A DNA stretch of 33,162 bases from Streptomyces sp. T39 (GCF_008042045.1 NZ_RDBP01000012.1:1505444-1538605), one strand, 5' to 3'; shown: positions 13,694-22,528, counted from the first letter of the stretch. Made by a program: numbers and translations. The notes: generated by a model not told the origin, from the letters alone.

Positions 13694-15412
13694 ATGAGCA
13701 GAGGTTCGAGGCCCCGTTCACGACTGATCGCGGTGGCCGTTGCGGGCGGGTTGGCCGCCTCCCTTTTCGGGCTGCGTCTCTTCGGGAACGTTCTCGACCT
13801 CTCGGGTGGCGACGACCACGAAGTTCCGCTTTCCGCGCAGCAGCGCAATCTCGTGCTTCAGATCGAAGATCTCCGGTCCGATGACGGTCTGTACACCGTT
13901 TCCATGGGTTCTGCCGCGAAACCGGGATTGTACGAATCGGCGCACGGGCTGACTGCATTGAAGGCCGCTGACGGAGAGGCGCCCTCTATCTCTCTGACCG
14001 TCGAATCCCTGCACAGAGCGTTCGCCGATGAAATGAGCGAGGAGCCATTCAGCTCGGCTGTATGGATTTCGCAGATTGAGGCGGCGACAGGCAAGAGGCT
14101 GCACAGGGAAGAAGACCGTCAAGCGCTGTTGCAGCGATTCTCCCCCCAGGGGTTCTTCCGCGATCCTGCGTCCGAATCCGACAGTTTGTCGACGCGGCTG
14201 AACGACACGTCCAGCGCTTTGGCCGGCCTGGCGCAGTTCGGTGTCGAATTGACGGCGCACCAACGCGCCGCCATCAGGCAGTGGCTGGCACAGGTCGGCA
14301 ACACTGCGCCACGGCGACCCGTCCAGCTCTACCACTTGGAGTACATCGCCGAGGCGATCGGTGTGGCCCCGCCGACGAATGTCGCCGAGGGGGCCAGGCA
14401 ATGGTGGCGCGCCGAGGGCCGGTTGTTGGACGCGTCCGCCGATGAGGAGGACACCATCGAAGCGGCGTACTACATCCTGCTCGCGAACCGCCTGGGCTGG
14501 GATCTGACTGAGCAAAGGCGCCATTGGGAGGCCGTTCTCTCTCCCGACGAGCCGGTGTCCACCGATACCCAGGTCAGTGCGCTCACCGCGAGGGCCTGGA
14601 CATCCCTGAAGGGGTCCGCCGAACGTCTTGATCCGCTGGTTCAGCGAATCAGTAAGCGTCGGCTCCCCACCGGCGTGGTGTCGTCGGTACAGGTACGTCA
14701 TGGCTCGCTGACATCCGCGTACGAGGTGGTCAGACTTCGCATGGTCGTCGGGCTGCCCATTGACGATCCCGAACTGCGGGCCGCACTCACCAAGATGAAA
14801 CCCACCGTCCTCGGTACGTACGATCCGCTGCTCCGCGGGGCATGGCTTTCGCTCATGGACAGTGTGGGTGGTCCGGTGTCGGCCCGGGAGCGTCGAAGGA
14901 TCGTTGCCGACGTCACGGCGGGTGCTCCACGAACCGTCGATGTGCGCAACGTCGACGTCTGGAACAGGTTCACCGACATCCTCGTCGGCCTGGACGAGGC
15001 GGTGCCGCACGCGGACGTGCGGAGTTGGGAACCTGACCGCCCCGAGTACCGCTATGCCCGAAGCCTTCTGATCAACAGCTTGCACCGCACCGGGCGCCTC
15101 GACGATTTCCCGGCCGTACGGCCTCGTCCGGCGGAGTTGGTCGCGGAGGCCGAGGAACGCCTGCAGGCAGGCACCGTGCGGGAAGGTGCCGAGGCACTGA
15201 GCGCAGCCAGCGCCCTCGGATGGACCCCCACGCACGAGGACGCTGAGCGCATCACCGCGCTGTTGGAGAAGCGGCGGGACTGTCCCGGGGCTTCGGCGTT
15301 CTACCGGGACAGTGCGAAGGACGACGAGTGCGGGGTACCGGGCACGCGGGCGGCCTACCGGATCAGCGCGTTGCTCGAAGGTGCCATGCCCGCGATCACC
15401 CGGACCCCGTGA
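13694..15412 (+). CDS. Membrane-anchored extracytoplasmic protein of 572 aa, unknown function
   Basis: I do not recognise the family. Seen: a basic N-terminus (RGSRPRSR) followed by one hydrophobic segment at about 11-31 (LIAVAVAGGLAASLFGLRLFG), then a long helical, soluble part predicted outside the membrane. Only two cysteines (C530, C546) occur, close together near the C-terminus, fitting one disulfide. Several stretches look like alpha-alpha toroid repeats, for example GLYTVSMGS..ESAHGLTALKA near 66-91, GFFRDPASESD..DTSSALAGLAQFG near 153-183 and QLYHLEYIAEAIG near 212-224. This is an eye judgement only. It starts 15 bp after the secreted protein and ends by overlapping the ABC region. 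Codon use includes many A/T-ending codons, unlike flanking genes, which suggests transfer. Plausible role: partner or immunity/processing factor for the secreted protein; this is inference. Confidence 0.85.
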   Translation: MSRGSRPRSRLIAVAVAGGLAASLFGLRLFGNVLDLSGGDDHEVPLSAQQRNLVLQIEDLRSDDGLYTVSMGSAAKPGLYESAHGLTALKAADGEAPSISLTVESLHRAFADEMSEEPFSSAVWISQIEAATGKRLHREEDRQALLQRFSPQGFFRDPASESDSLSTRLNDTSSALAGLAQFGVELTAHQRAAIRQWLAQVGNTAPRRPVQLYHLEYIAEAIGVAPPTNVAEGARQWWRAEGRLLDASADEEDTIEAAYYILLANRLGWDLTEQRRHWEAVLSPDEPVSTDTQVSALTARAWTSLKGSAERLDPLVQRISKRRLPTGVVSSVQVRHGSLTSAYEVVRLRMVVGLPIDDPELRAALTKMKPTVLGTYDPLLRGAWLSLMDSVGGPVSARERRRIVADVTAGAPRTVDVRNVDVWNRFTDILVGLDEAVPHADVRSWEPDRPEYRYARSLLINSLHRTGRLDDFPAVRPRPAELVAEAEERLQAGTVREGAEALSAASALGWTPTHEDAERITALLEKRRDCPGASAFYRDSAKDDECGVPGTRAAYRISALLEGAMPAITRTP

Positions 15413-15415
15413 GGA
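15411..15415 (+). promoter_or_regulatory. Ribosome binding site deciding the ABC ATPase start
   Basis: GAGGA, five bases before GTG 15421 and overlapping the stop of the preceding gene. The in-frame GTG 15409 has no such signal, so 15421 is preferred. Confidence 0.65.
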
Positions 15416-15420
15416 CGAGC

Positions 15421-16122
15421 GTGGAAGCCGTACTGAGAGCCCATCGGCTCTGCCTGACCCATCACGGCCCGAACGGGCCCGTCGCCGCCGTACGGGACGT
15501 GTCGCTCGGGGTCGCGGCCGGCGAGACGGTCGCGCTGGTCGGGCGGTCGGGCAGCGGGAAGACGAGTCTGCTCATGGCACTGGGCCTGCTGGCGACACCC
15601 GACGCGGGCACGGTGCTGGTCGAGGGCCGGGACACGGCAGGGCTGGGGGACGCCGAGCTGTCCGCGCTGCGCCGCGACCGGATCGGCTTCGTGTTCCAGG
15701 CGTTCAACCTGCTGCCCCAGTTCACCGCCGAGGAGAACGTCGCCATGGCCCATCGCTCCGGGCTGCGGGGCGGCGCCGAGCGGGCGGCGCGGCTGCTGGG
15801 CGACGTCGGGCTCGGACACCGGCTGCGGCACCGGCCGCACCAGCTGTCCGCCGGTGAGCAGCAGCGTGTCGCCATCGCGCGGGCGCTGGTCAACGAGCCC
15901 GCCGTCGTGCTCGCCGACGAACCGACCGGCAACCTGGACGCCGAGACCGAGTCGGACGTGCTCGACGTACTCACCCGGGGCGCGGCCGGCAGCGGCTGCG
16001 CCGTGCTGCTGGTGACCCACAGCGGCGACGTGGCCGCCCGCGCCGGCCGGGTGCTGCGCATGGCGGACGGAGTGTGCGCCGAGGACGCGGAGCGCACCGA
16101 GCCCCGGAGGGCCGCCACATGA
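15421..16122 (+). CDS. ABC transporter ATP-binding protein (LolD/MacB-type)
   Basis: Seen: 233 aa with every catalytic motif. Walker A is GRSGSGKTS at about 41-49, the Q-loop is in FVFQAFNLLPQF, and the signature is LSAGEQQRVAIARAL. Walker B with catalytic Glu is VVLADEPTGNLD, and the H-loop is LLVTHSGDVA. LPQFTAEENVAMA and the DEPTGNLD ending are typical of the FtsE/LolD/MacB class, which energises permeases moving peptides or lipoproteins rather than importing nutrients. The stop codon overlaps the permease start as ATGA, so the two are translationally coupled. Upstream are the secreted and anchored proteins, suggesting this pump exports or extracts one of them. Intact as seen; its partner permease is not. 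Confidence 0.93.
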   Translation: MEAVLRAHRLCLTHHGPNGPVAAVRDVSLGVAAGETVALVGRSGSGKTSLLMALGLLATPDAGTVLVEGRDTAGLGDAELSALRRDRIGFVFQAFNLLPQFTAEENVAMAHRSGLRGGAERAARLLGDVGLGHRLRHRPHQLSAGEQQRVAIARALVNEPAVVLADEPTGNLDAETESDVLDVLTRGAAGSGCAVLLVTHSGDVAARAGRVLRMADGVCAEDAERTEPRRAAT

Positions 16123-16804
16123 AACCGCTGCACCACGGACTGCTGAACGCACGCCGCTTCGCCCGGCGTTCGTCCGCCTCGGTACTGGCCCTCGCGCTGT
16201 GCGGCACGCTCTCGCTGGCCGCCGCCACCGTCGTCCGCGGTGCCGAGCGGGCTGCCGAGGCGACACTGTCCTCCGGGACGAGCCTCCAGCAGATCGATCT
16301 GGAGCCGCGCACCGACGACTCGGCGACCAAGCGGCTGACGCCGGCCACCCTCACCGCGGTGGCGGCTCTGTCCGGTGTCCGGTCCGTGGAACCGGTCGTG
16401 CAGGCGTCCTTCGACAGCGGGCCCGACGAGAGCCTGCCGCCGTTCCTGCTCCATGCGACCTCGGCACGTGTATCCGTGCCACCGCCGCTGCTGGAGCGGG
16501 TGCGGCCCGAGGTCTTCCCGCTGGAGGGCGACGAGGTCGTCCTCCCGGCCGTCGGCGACGGGCAGGACCTGTCCGGCCTGCTCGGCCGGACCGTGTCCGT
16601 CGGCTACGTCCAGCGCATCGGCGAGAACCGCGGCACCGGCGTCACCGATCGCATCACCGTCGTCGGGCTGTACGACCCGGCCTGGCAGATCGACGGGCCG
16701 AACGCCGCCTACGCGGCCACCCCGCTGGTGGCGAAGTGGGCCGCGGCGCGGGAAGGGGTGGGGGCCGAGCGGTTTCTGCAGACGCGGGGGTTCTCCAAGG
16801 CGAC
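16119..16804 (+). pseudogene. MacB/FtsX-type ABC permease, 5' part only
   Basis: Seen: about 229 codons from ATG 16119. A cytoplasmic start (KPLHHGLLNARRFARRSS) precedes transmembrane helix 1 at about 19-36 (ASVLALALCGTLSLAAAT), then a MacB-like extracytoplasmic domain to FLQTRGFSKATV near 16804. The usual C-terminal FtsX domain with three membrane helices is absent. The sequence that should follow is present in reverse orientation (next feature), and then the reading enters an unrelated thioredoxin-NHL gene. Its product could not form a working permease by itself. The ATGA overlap shows that it was the partner of the ABC ATPase. Confidence 0.8.
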
Positions 16805-18722
16805 GGTCGTGACGGCGGCCGCGACGACCAGCAGACCGAGCATGAGCAGCGCCCCCCACCGGAAGAGCTCCAGCAGCACCGGCAGCTCCCGCACCCGGTC
16901 GGCCACCGCGTACGCGTGGAAGCGCTGCTCGTGCAGGCGCTCCAGCACCTCGTCGACCGCCTCCGGCCCCGAGCTGATCGGCAAGGGCGGCTGGCTGAAC
17001 ACAGGGGGCAAGGAACTCACCCTCGCCGACCTGCGAGGACGGATCACGATCCTCGATTTCTGGACGTTCTGCTGCATCAACTGCCTGCACGTCCTCGACG
17101 AGCTCAGGGAGCTGGAGGAGAAGCACCGGGACACCGTCGTGATCATCGGTGTGCACTCGCCGAAGTTCGTGCACGAGGCGGAGCACGAGGCCGTCGTCGA
17201 CGCGGTCGAGCGCTACCAGGTGCACCACCCGGTGCTGGACGACCCCGAGCTCGCCACCTGGAAGCAGTACGCCGTGCGCGCCTGGCCGACGCTGGTCGTC
17301 ATCGACCCCGAGGGGTACGTCGTCGCCCAGCACGCGGGCGAGGGCCATGCGCACGCGATCGAGCGGCTCGTCGAGGAGCTGGAGGCCGAGCACGAGGCCA
17401 AGGGCACCCTGCGGCGCGGGGACGGCCCGTACGTGGCTCCGGAGCCGGCGGCGACCGATCTCCGTTTCCCCGGCAAGGCGCTCCGGCTGCCGACCGGGAA
17501 CTTCCTGGTGTCCGACTCGACCCGGCACGAGCTGGTCGAGCTGGCGGCGGACGGGGAGAGCGTGGTGCGGCGCATCGGCGGCGACGGCCGGTTCAACGAG
17601 CCGCAGGGCCTGGCGCTGCTGCCCGACGGCCGGGTGGCGGTCGCGGACACCGTGCACCACCAGCTGAAGGCGTACGACCCGCGGACCGGTGCGATCGAGC
17701 TGCTCGCGGGCACGGGCGAGCAGTGGTGGCAGGGTTCGCCGACGTCGGGCCCGGCCACCGAGGTCTCGCTGTCGTCGCCCTGGGACGTGGCCTGGTGGAA
17801 CGACCGGCTGTGGATCGCGATGGCGGGTGTGCACCAGCTGTGGACGTACGACCCCGAGGAGGGGACCGTCCAGGTCGCGGCCGGTACGACGAACGAGGGG
17901 CTGGTCGACGGACCGGCGGCCGAGGCGTGGTTCGCGCAGCCGTCCGGGCTCGCCGCGGCCGGTGAGCGGCTGTGGATCGCCGACTCCGAGACCAGCTCGG
18001 TGCGCTGGATCGACACCGAGGGTGTGGTGCGCACCGCTGTCGGCACCGGGCTGTTCGACTTCGGGCACCGCGACGGCGAGGCCGGGCAGGCCCTGCTCCA
18101 GCACCCGCTGGGCGTGACGGCGCTGCCCGACGGGTCGGTGGCGATCAGCGACACCTACAACCACGCGCTGCGGCGCTTCGATCCGGCGTCCGGGGAGGTC
18201 ACGACGCTCGCCACCGACCTGCGCGAGCCGAGCGGCGCGGTGCTGGACGGTGACGAGATCGTGGTCGTGGAGTCGGCGCGGCACCGGCTGACGCGGCTGA
18301 GGCTTCCGGAGGAGGCGGTGCGTGTGGAGGCGGTGGCGCACCGCACGCGGCGGGCGGCCACCGATGTGGGACCGGGCACGCTGCGGCTGGACGTGGTGTT
18401 CCAGGCGCCCGCCGGACAGAAGCTGGACACCCGGTACGGGCCGTCGACGCGGCTGCTGGTGTCGTCCACGCCGCCCGAGCTGCTGCGGTCGGGCGAGGGG
18501 GCGGGGACGGATCTGTCCCGGGAGCTGGAGATCGACCCGGAGGTGGCCGAGGGCGTGCTGCACGTCTCCGCGATGGCGGCGTCCTGCGACGACGACCCGG
18601 CGAACGAGTACCCGGCCTGCCATGTGCACCAGCAGGACTGGGGCGTCCCGGTCCGTGTGACGCCGGACGGCGCGGCCCGGCTGCCGCTGGTGCTGGCGGG
18701 GATGGACGAGCAGCAGGACTGA
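16119..18722 (+). CDS. Chimeric ORF: permease N-terminus fused to thioredoxin-like NHL-repeat protein
   Basis: Seen: 867 codons open without a stop, made of permease start, inverted permease piece, and from about 16969 a nearly whole NHL-repeat protein beginning PELIGKGGWLNTGGKELTL. The latter has a thioredoxin-like domain with FCCINC at about 17068-17085. It then has NHL/beta-propeller blades to about 18300 (FNEPQGLALLPDGRVAVADT, FAQPSGLAAAGERLWIADS, LLQHPLGVTALPDGSVAISD) and a small C-terminal beta domain. Homologues known to me are separate cytoplasmic proteins whose N-terminus extends only some 10-20 residues before PELIGKGG, so just its start codon and promoter are lost. If translated as one chain, the thioredoxin-NHL part would be placed outside the cell behind the permease helix. 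More likely this is a rearrangement scar or an assembly join. Function of the NHL protein is unknown, perhaps thiol redox. Confidence 0.8.
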   Translation: MKPLHHGLLNARRFARRSSASVLALALCGTLSLAAATVVRGAERAAEATLSSGTSLQQIDLEPRTDDSATKRLTPATLTAVAALSGVRSVEPVVQASFDSGPDESLPPFLLHATSARVSVPPPLLERVRPEVFPLEGDEVVLPAVGDGQDLSGLLGRTVSVGYVQRIGENRGTGVTDRITVVGLYDPAWQIDGPNAAYAATPLVAKWAAAREGVGAERFLQTRGFSKATVVTAAATTSRPSMSSAPHRKSSSSTGSSRTRSATAYAWKRCSCRRSSTSSTASGPELIGKGGWLNTGGKELTLADLRGRITILDFWTFCCINCLHVLDELRELEEKHRDTVVIIGVHSPKFVHEAEHEAVVDAVERYQVHHPVLDDPELATWKQYAVRAWPTLVVIDPEGYVVAQHAGEGHAHAIERLVEELEAEHEAKGTLRRGDGPYVAPEPAATDLRFPGKALRLPTGNFLVSDSTRHELVELAADGESVVRRIGGDGRFNEPQGLALLPDGRVAVADTVHHQLKAYDPRTGAIELLAGTGEQWWQGSPTSGPATEVSLSSPWDVAWWNDRLWIAMAGVHQLWTYDPEEGTVQVAAGTTNEGLVDGPAAEAWFAQPSGLAAAGERLWIADSETSSVRWIDTEGVVRTAVGTGLFDFGHRDGEAGQALLQHPLGVTALPDGSVAISDTYNHALRRFDPASGEVTTLATDLREPSGAVLDGDEIVVVESARHRLTRLRLPEEAVRVEAVAHRTRRAATDVGPGTLRLDVVFQAPAGQKLDTRYGPSTRLLVSSTPPELLRSGEGAGTDLSRELEIDPEVAEGVLHVSAMAASCDDDPANEYPACHVHQQDWGVPVRVTPDGAARLPLVLAGMDEQQD
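16805..16968 (-). other. Inverted fragment of the permease gene
   Basis: Seen on the minus strand: GPEAVDEVLERLHEQRFHAY, then AVADRVRELPVLLELFRWG, then ALLMLGLLVVAAAVTT. These codons almost all end in G or C, and the result is exactly the segment plus membrane helix expected after FSKATV in a MacB-type permease. On the plus strand the same bases give a Ser/Arg-rich, AGA-containing shadow. So about 160 bp has been flipped in place. The left junction falls at or near a short inverted repeat, GGTCGT (16805-16810) and ACGACC (16824-16829). The right junction falls within about ten bases of 16968. Boundaries are by eye. Confidence 0.75.
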
Positions 18723-18740
18723 CCCGCCGGACGGCGGGTC
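18721..18740 (+). terminator. Hairpin at the end of the NHL gene
   Basis: GACCCGCCG pairs with CGGCGGGTC over a 2-base turn, overlapping the stop codon. Probably works with the larger hairpin that follows. Confidence 0.5.
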
Positions 18741-18747
18741 GCGCCGG

Positions 18748-18793
18748 CGACACGGCGGCGCCCCCGGAGGGATCCGGGGGCGCCGCCGTGTCG
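18748..18793. terminator. Very long perfect terminator hairpin
   Basis: A 21-bp perfect stem (18748-18768 with 18773-18793) around a GGGA loop, core GGCGGCGCCCCCGGA. It sits between the NHL gene and the convergent small gene ending at 18805, so it can terminate both. Confidence 0.85.
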
Positions 18794-18804
18794 TGCGTGC
18801 GCTG

Positions 18805-19104
18805 TCAGTGGCCGCCGGCCACCTGGGCGAGGCCCTTCATGAGGTCGTCCCTGTCCATGCACGGCGCGATCTCGACGCGGGCGCCGAACTCCTGGAAGAA
18901 CGGCTCCACCAGGACGGGCAGGGTGGTGCTGTCCTGCATGTCGAAGACGATGACGCAGGCGCGGCAGCCGTCGTGCGGGCTGAAGTAGGCGGCCTCGGGC
19001 TTCAGGTGGCCGAGGATCGAGGCCCACAGCTCCTGGGCGCGGCCCGTCCTGATGGTCTCGTTGGTCTTGGCCGTGTCCATGACGGCCCGCAGCATCATCC
19101 TCAT
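18805..19104 (-). CDS. Small conserved alpha/beta protein (DUF3303-like)
   Basis: Seen: 99 aa. The pattern beta (MLRAVMDTAKTNETI), helix, beta (EAAYFSPHDGCRACVIVFDM), helix (LPVLVEPFFQEFGARVEIAP), then MDRDDLMKGLAQV looks like a ferredoxin-like dimeric alpha/beta barrel of the DUF3303/GYD kind. Function is unknown; such proteins often bind small molecules. Cysteines occur in CRAC and in APC. ATG 19104 has GGAGCGGG about ten bases upstream; ATG 19098 is equally possible. No signal peptide. It follows the M18 aminopeptidase on the same strand after about 130 bp and may be cotranscribed. Confidence 0.72.
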   Translation of the reverse strand: MRMMLRAVMDTAKTNETIRTGRAQELWASILGHLKPEAAYFSPHDGCRACVIVFDMQDSTTLPVLVEPFFQEFGARVEIAPCMDRDDLMKGLAQVAGGH

Positions 19105-19232
19105 CGCACCCGCTCCGCATCCGTTGGCGTCGTCGCCGTCGTCCCCCTGCCGCTCAGGGTCGGGCGGCAGGGGCACGGCGGCAACATCTCGTGCGCCGGT
19201 CGGATGCCCGGTGGCACGGGGCGGGCGCGGGC

Positions 19233-20552
19233 TCAGCCCTCCAGGAAGGCGACCAGGGCGTTCGCCAGCAGGAAGGGGTCGTCGGCGCCGCAGAGTTCGC
19301 GGGCGCTGTGCATGGACAGGATGGGCACGCCGATGTCCACGGTGTGGATGCCGTGCCGGGCCGCCGTGATGGGGCCGATGGTGGTGCCGCAGGGCATGGC
19401 GTTGTTGGAGACGAACGTCTGCCACGGCACGCCGGCCTTCTCGCAGGCGGCCGCGAACACGGCCCGGCCGGAGCCGTCGGTGGCGTAGCGCTGGTTGACG
19501 TTGACCTTGAGGATCGGGCCGCCGTTGGCGCGCGGGTGGTGGGTCGGGTCGTGGCGCTCGGCGTAGTTGGGGTGCACGGCGTGGCCGGTGTCGGAGGAGA
19601 GGCAGACCGTGCCGGCGTAGGCGCGGGCGCGGTCCTCCAGGCTGCCGCCGCGGCTGTGGACCGAGCGTTCGAGCACCGAGCCGAGCAGCGGCCCGTCGGC
19701 GCCGGTGTCCGACTGGGAGCCGTTCTCCTCGTGGTCGAAGGCGGCGAGCACCGGGATGTACGGCAGGTCCGTCCAGCCGGCGACGGCGGCGAGGGCCGCG
19801 GTGCCGGCGTGCACGGAGAGCAGGTTGTCCATCCGCGGCCCGGCCAGCAGTTCGCGGTCGCGGCCGAGGTAGGCGGGCGGCTCGACGGGGTGGACCATCA
19901 GGTCCCAGCCGGTGACCTCGCCCTCGGCGATGCCCGCCTCCTCCTCCAGGAAGGCGATCAGGTCGCCCTCCTGCACATCGCCGAGGCCCCAGATCGGCTG
20001 CATGTGGCGCTGGCGGTCGAGCTTGAGCCCGTCGGTGTTGACGGAGCGGTCGAGGTGGACGGCGAGCTGCGGGACGCGCAGCAGCGGACGGTCGACGTTC
20101 ACCAGCCGGTGGGTGCCGTCGCGCAGGGTCAGCCGCCCGGCGAGGCCGAGGTCGCGGTCGAGCCACGTGTTGAGGAGCGTGCCGCCGTAGATCTCGACGG
20201 CGATCTGGCGCCAGCCGTGGGAGCCGGTGTCGGGCAGCGGCTTGACGTGCAGGTTGGGGGAGTCGGTGTGGGCTCCGACGATACGGAACGGGGTGTGCGC
20301 AGCGGCTCCCTCGGGCACGTACCAGGCGATCAGGGCCCCGCCGCGCACCACGTAGCGGCCGCCTGCGGTGCCGTCCCAGGCATCCGTCTCCAGCACCTGG
20401 CGGAAGCCCGCCTTCTCCAGTCGCCCGGCGGCCTCGGCGACCGCGTGGTAGGGCGTCGGCGATGCGGCGAGGAACGACATCAGGTCGTCGGTGTGGCCGC
20501 GGTCGAACGGGGTGGTGCTCGCCGGCGGGGTGGGGGCGGGTTCGCTGCTCAT
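19233..20552 (-). CDS. M18-family aminopeptidase
   Basis: Seen: 439 aa, the usual length for bacterial M18 enzymes. The zinc ligands and catalytic acids of the family are visible: H95 in GAHTDSP, D242 in PRMDNL, E275/E276 in HEENGS, D321 in SSDTGHAVHP and H415 in SMHSARE. Family role: cytoplasmic, dizinc, usually dodecameric aminopeptidase preferring acidic or neutral N-terminal residues, used in peptide turnover. ATG 20552 has AAGG eight bases upstream; the in-frame GTG 20561 lies on top of that signal. The gene is preceded by the terminator of the acyl-CoA dehydrogenase gene, so it has its own promoter. Confidence 0.93.
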   Translation of the reverse strand: MSSEPAPTPPASTTPFDRGHTDDLMSFLAASPTPYHAVAEAAGRLEKAGFRQVLETDAWDGTAGGRYVVRGGALIAWYVPEGAAAHTPFRIVGAHTDSPNLHVKPLPDTGSHGWRQIAVEIYGGTLLNTWLDRDLGLAGRLTLRDGTHRLVNVDRPLLRVPQLAVHLDRSVNTDGLKLDRQRHMQPIWGLGDVQEGDLIAFLEEEAGIAEGEVTGWDLMVHPVEPPAYLGRDRELLAGPRMDNLLSVHAGTAALAAVAGWTDLPYIPVLAAFDHEENGSQSDTGADGPLLGSVLERSVHSRGGSLEDRARAYAGTVCLSSDTGHAVHPNYAERHDPTHHPRANGGPILKVNVNQRYATDGSGRAVFAAACEKAGVPWQTFVSNNAMPCGTTIGPITAARHGIHTVDIGVPILSMHSARELCGADDPFLLANALVAFLEG

Positions 20553-20649
20553 GATGTTCACCTTAACGAGGGGCCGCGCGCACGGCGGTTGCCGCTGCGC
20601 CGCACCTGGTCGGCGGCCGGTGGGCCGCGGCGGGCGGTTGACATGACAG

Positions 20650-20679
20650 GGCCGCCGCCCGAGGGTTCGGGCGGCGGCC
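20650..20679 (-). terminator. Terminator of the acyl-CoA dehydrogenase gene
   Basis: Perfect 13-bp stem, 20650-20662 with 20667-20679, core GCCGCCGCCCGA, 4-base loop. It lies 23 bp beyond the stop codon on the minus strand. Confidence 0.8.
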
Positions 20680-20701
20680 TGGTGCCTGTGTACCGCAGAG
20701 C

Positions 20702-22528
20702 CTAGAACGCGGCCTCGTCGAGGTCCATGAGCGAGCCGTCGACCGTCTCGGCGAGCGCGCGCTCGACGGAGACGCCGGGCAGGACGTTGGCGGCGAAGAA
20801 CTTCGCGGCCGCGATCTTGCCCTGGTAGAACGGCACGTCCTTGGCGGCGGCCGTCTCCAGCTTCTCGGCGGCCACGGCGGCGCCGCGCAGCAGCAGGTAG
20901 CCGACGACGACGTCGCCGGAGGCCATCAGCAGGCGGGTGGTGTTGAGGCCGACCTTGTAGATGCTCTTGACGTCCTCGCCGGTGGCGATGAGGTCGTTCG
21001 TCATCGTGCCGACGATCGCCTCCAGGTCGACGGCGGCCTTCGCCAGGGCGTCGCGGGCGCCGGAGAGCTCCTCGCCGCCGGTGCCGACGGCCAGGAACTT
21101 CTTGATCTCCTCGGAGAGCGTGTTCAGGGCCTGGCCCTGGTCGCGCACGATCTTGCGGAAGAAGTAGTCCTGGCCCTGGATGGCCGTGGTGCCCTCGTAG
21201 AGGGTGTCGATCTTGGCGTCGCGGATGTACTGCTCGATCGGGTACTCCTGCAGGTAGCCGGAGCCGCCGAAGGTCTGCAGGGACTGGGCGAGCTGCTCGT
21301 ACGACCGCTCGGAGCCGTAGCCCTTGACGATGGGCAGGAGCAGGTCGTTGAGGGCGACGAGGGACTTGGCGTCCTCGCCGGACGCCTCCTTGACGGCGAT
21401 CTCGTCCTGGACGGCGGCCGTGTAGAGCACCAGGGCGCGCATGCCCTCGGCGTAGGCCTTCTGCGTCATCAGGGAGCGGCGCACGTCGGGGTGGTGGGTG
21501 ATGGTGACCTTGGGGGCGGACTTGTCGGCGAAGTTCACCAGGTCCTGGCCCTGGACGCGCTCCTTGGCGTACTCCAGCGCGTTCAGGTAGCCGGTGGACA
21601 GGGTGGCGATGGCCTTCGTGCCGACCATCATCCGGGCGAACTCGATGATCATGAACATCTGGCGGATGCCGTCGTGCTTGTCGCCGATCAGCCAGCCCTT
21701 GGCGGGGTGCTGGTCGCCGAAGGTCATCTCGCAGGTGTTGGAGGCCTTGAGGCCCATCTTGTGCTCGACGTTGGTCGCGTAGACGCCGTTGCGCTCGCCC
21801 AGCTCGCCGGTCTCCCAGTCGAAGTGGTACTTCGGCACGAGGAAGAGGGACAGGCCCTTGGTGCCCGGACCGGCGCCCTCGGGACGGGCGAGGACGTAGT
21901 GGAGGATGTTCTCCTCCATGTCGTGCTCACCGGAGGTGATGAAGCGCTTGACGCCCTCGATGTGCCAGGAGCCGTCCTCCTGCTGCACGGCCTTGGTACG
22001 GCCGGCGCCCACGTCCGAGCCGGCGTCCGGCTCGGTGAGGACCATGGTGGAGCCCCAGCGCTTGTCGACCGCGATCTGCGCGACCTTCTTCTGCGCCTCG
22101 TTGCCCTCCTCGAAGAGGATGCCGGCGAACGCGGGGCCGGAGGAGTACATCCAGATGGCCGGGTTCGAGCCGAGCAGCAGCTCCGCGTAGGCCCAGATCA
22201 GGGAGCGCGGCGAGGTGGTGCCGCCGATCTCCTCGGGCAGGCCGAGGCGCCAGTACTCGGAGTCCATGAAGGCTTCGTAGCTCTTCTTGAAGCTCGCGGG
22301 GACGGGCGCGGTGTTGGTGGCGGGGTCGAAGACCGGAGGGTTGCGGTCGGCGTCGGCGAAGGACTCGGCCAGCTCGTTCTCCGCGAGCCGGGCGATCTCC
22401 TCCAGGATCGACTTGGCGGTGTCGACGTCCATCTCCGCGAACGGGCCGGTGCCGTACAGCTTGTCGCGCCCGAGGACCTCGAAGAGGTTGAACTCGATGT
22501 CGCGGAGATTCGACTTGTAGTGCCCCAT
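20702..22528 (-). CDS. Acyl-CoA dehydrogenase, long FadE type
   Basis: Seen: 608 aa, longer than the 380-aa classical enzymes. Domains: a short extra N-terminal segment ([20 protein letters not shown]); the helical N-domain; the beta-domain with FAD contacts [11 protein letters not shown] at about 162-172 and [10 protein letters not shown] at about 194-203; and the C-domain with catalytic base E445 in [14 protein letters not shown]-terminal extension of about 140 residues, typical of the FadE5/AcdA group, follows. Role: FAD-dependent alpha,beta-dehydrogenation of fatty acyl-CoA in beta-oxidation, passing electrons to ETF; members of this group take broad chain lengths. ATG 22528 has GGAG eight bases upstream. 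The promoter region holds two symmetric 12-bp boxes that could bind a TetR-type regulator. Single-gene unit with its own terminator. Confidence 0.94.
   Translation of the reverse strand: MGHYKSNLRDIEFNLFEVLGRDKLYGTGPFAEMDVDTAKSILEEIARLAENELAESFADADRNPPVFDPATNTAPVPASFKKSYEAFMDSEYWRLGLPEEIGGTTSPRSLIWAYAELLLGSNPAIWMYSSGPAFAGILFEEGNEAQKKVAQIAVDKRWGSTMVLTEPDAGSDVGAGRTKAVQQEDGSWHIEGVKRFITSGEHDMEENILHYVLARPEGAGPGTKGLSLFLVPKYHFDWETGELGERNGVYATNVEHKMGLKASNTCEMTFGDQHPAKGWLIGDKHDGIRQMFMIIEFARMMVGTKAIATLSTGYLNALEYAKERVQGQDLVNFADKSAPKVTITHHPDVRRSLMTQKAYAEGMRALVLYTAAVQDEIAVKEASGEDAKSLVALNDLLLPIVKGYGSERSYEQLAQSLQTFGGSGYLQEYPIEQYIRDAKIDTLYEGTTAIQGQDYFFRKIVRDQGQALNTLSEEIKKFLAVGTGGEELSGARDALAKAAVDLEAIVGTMTNDLIATGEDVKSIYKVGLNTTRLLMASGDVVVGYLLLRGAAVAAEKLETAAAKDVPFYQGKIAAAKFFAANVLPGVSVERALAETVDGSLMDLDEAAF

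Noticed and set aside
15462..18629. A 1055-codon open frame on the minus strand across the ABC, permease and NHL genes
   Set aside because: It is antisense to three genes with strong motifs, is rich in Arg/Gly/Asp/Val shadow composition, and has no recognisable domain; long antisense frames are a by-product of high GC. Only the stretch 16805-16968 read in another minus frame looks truly coding, and it is treated as an inverted fragment.
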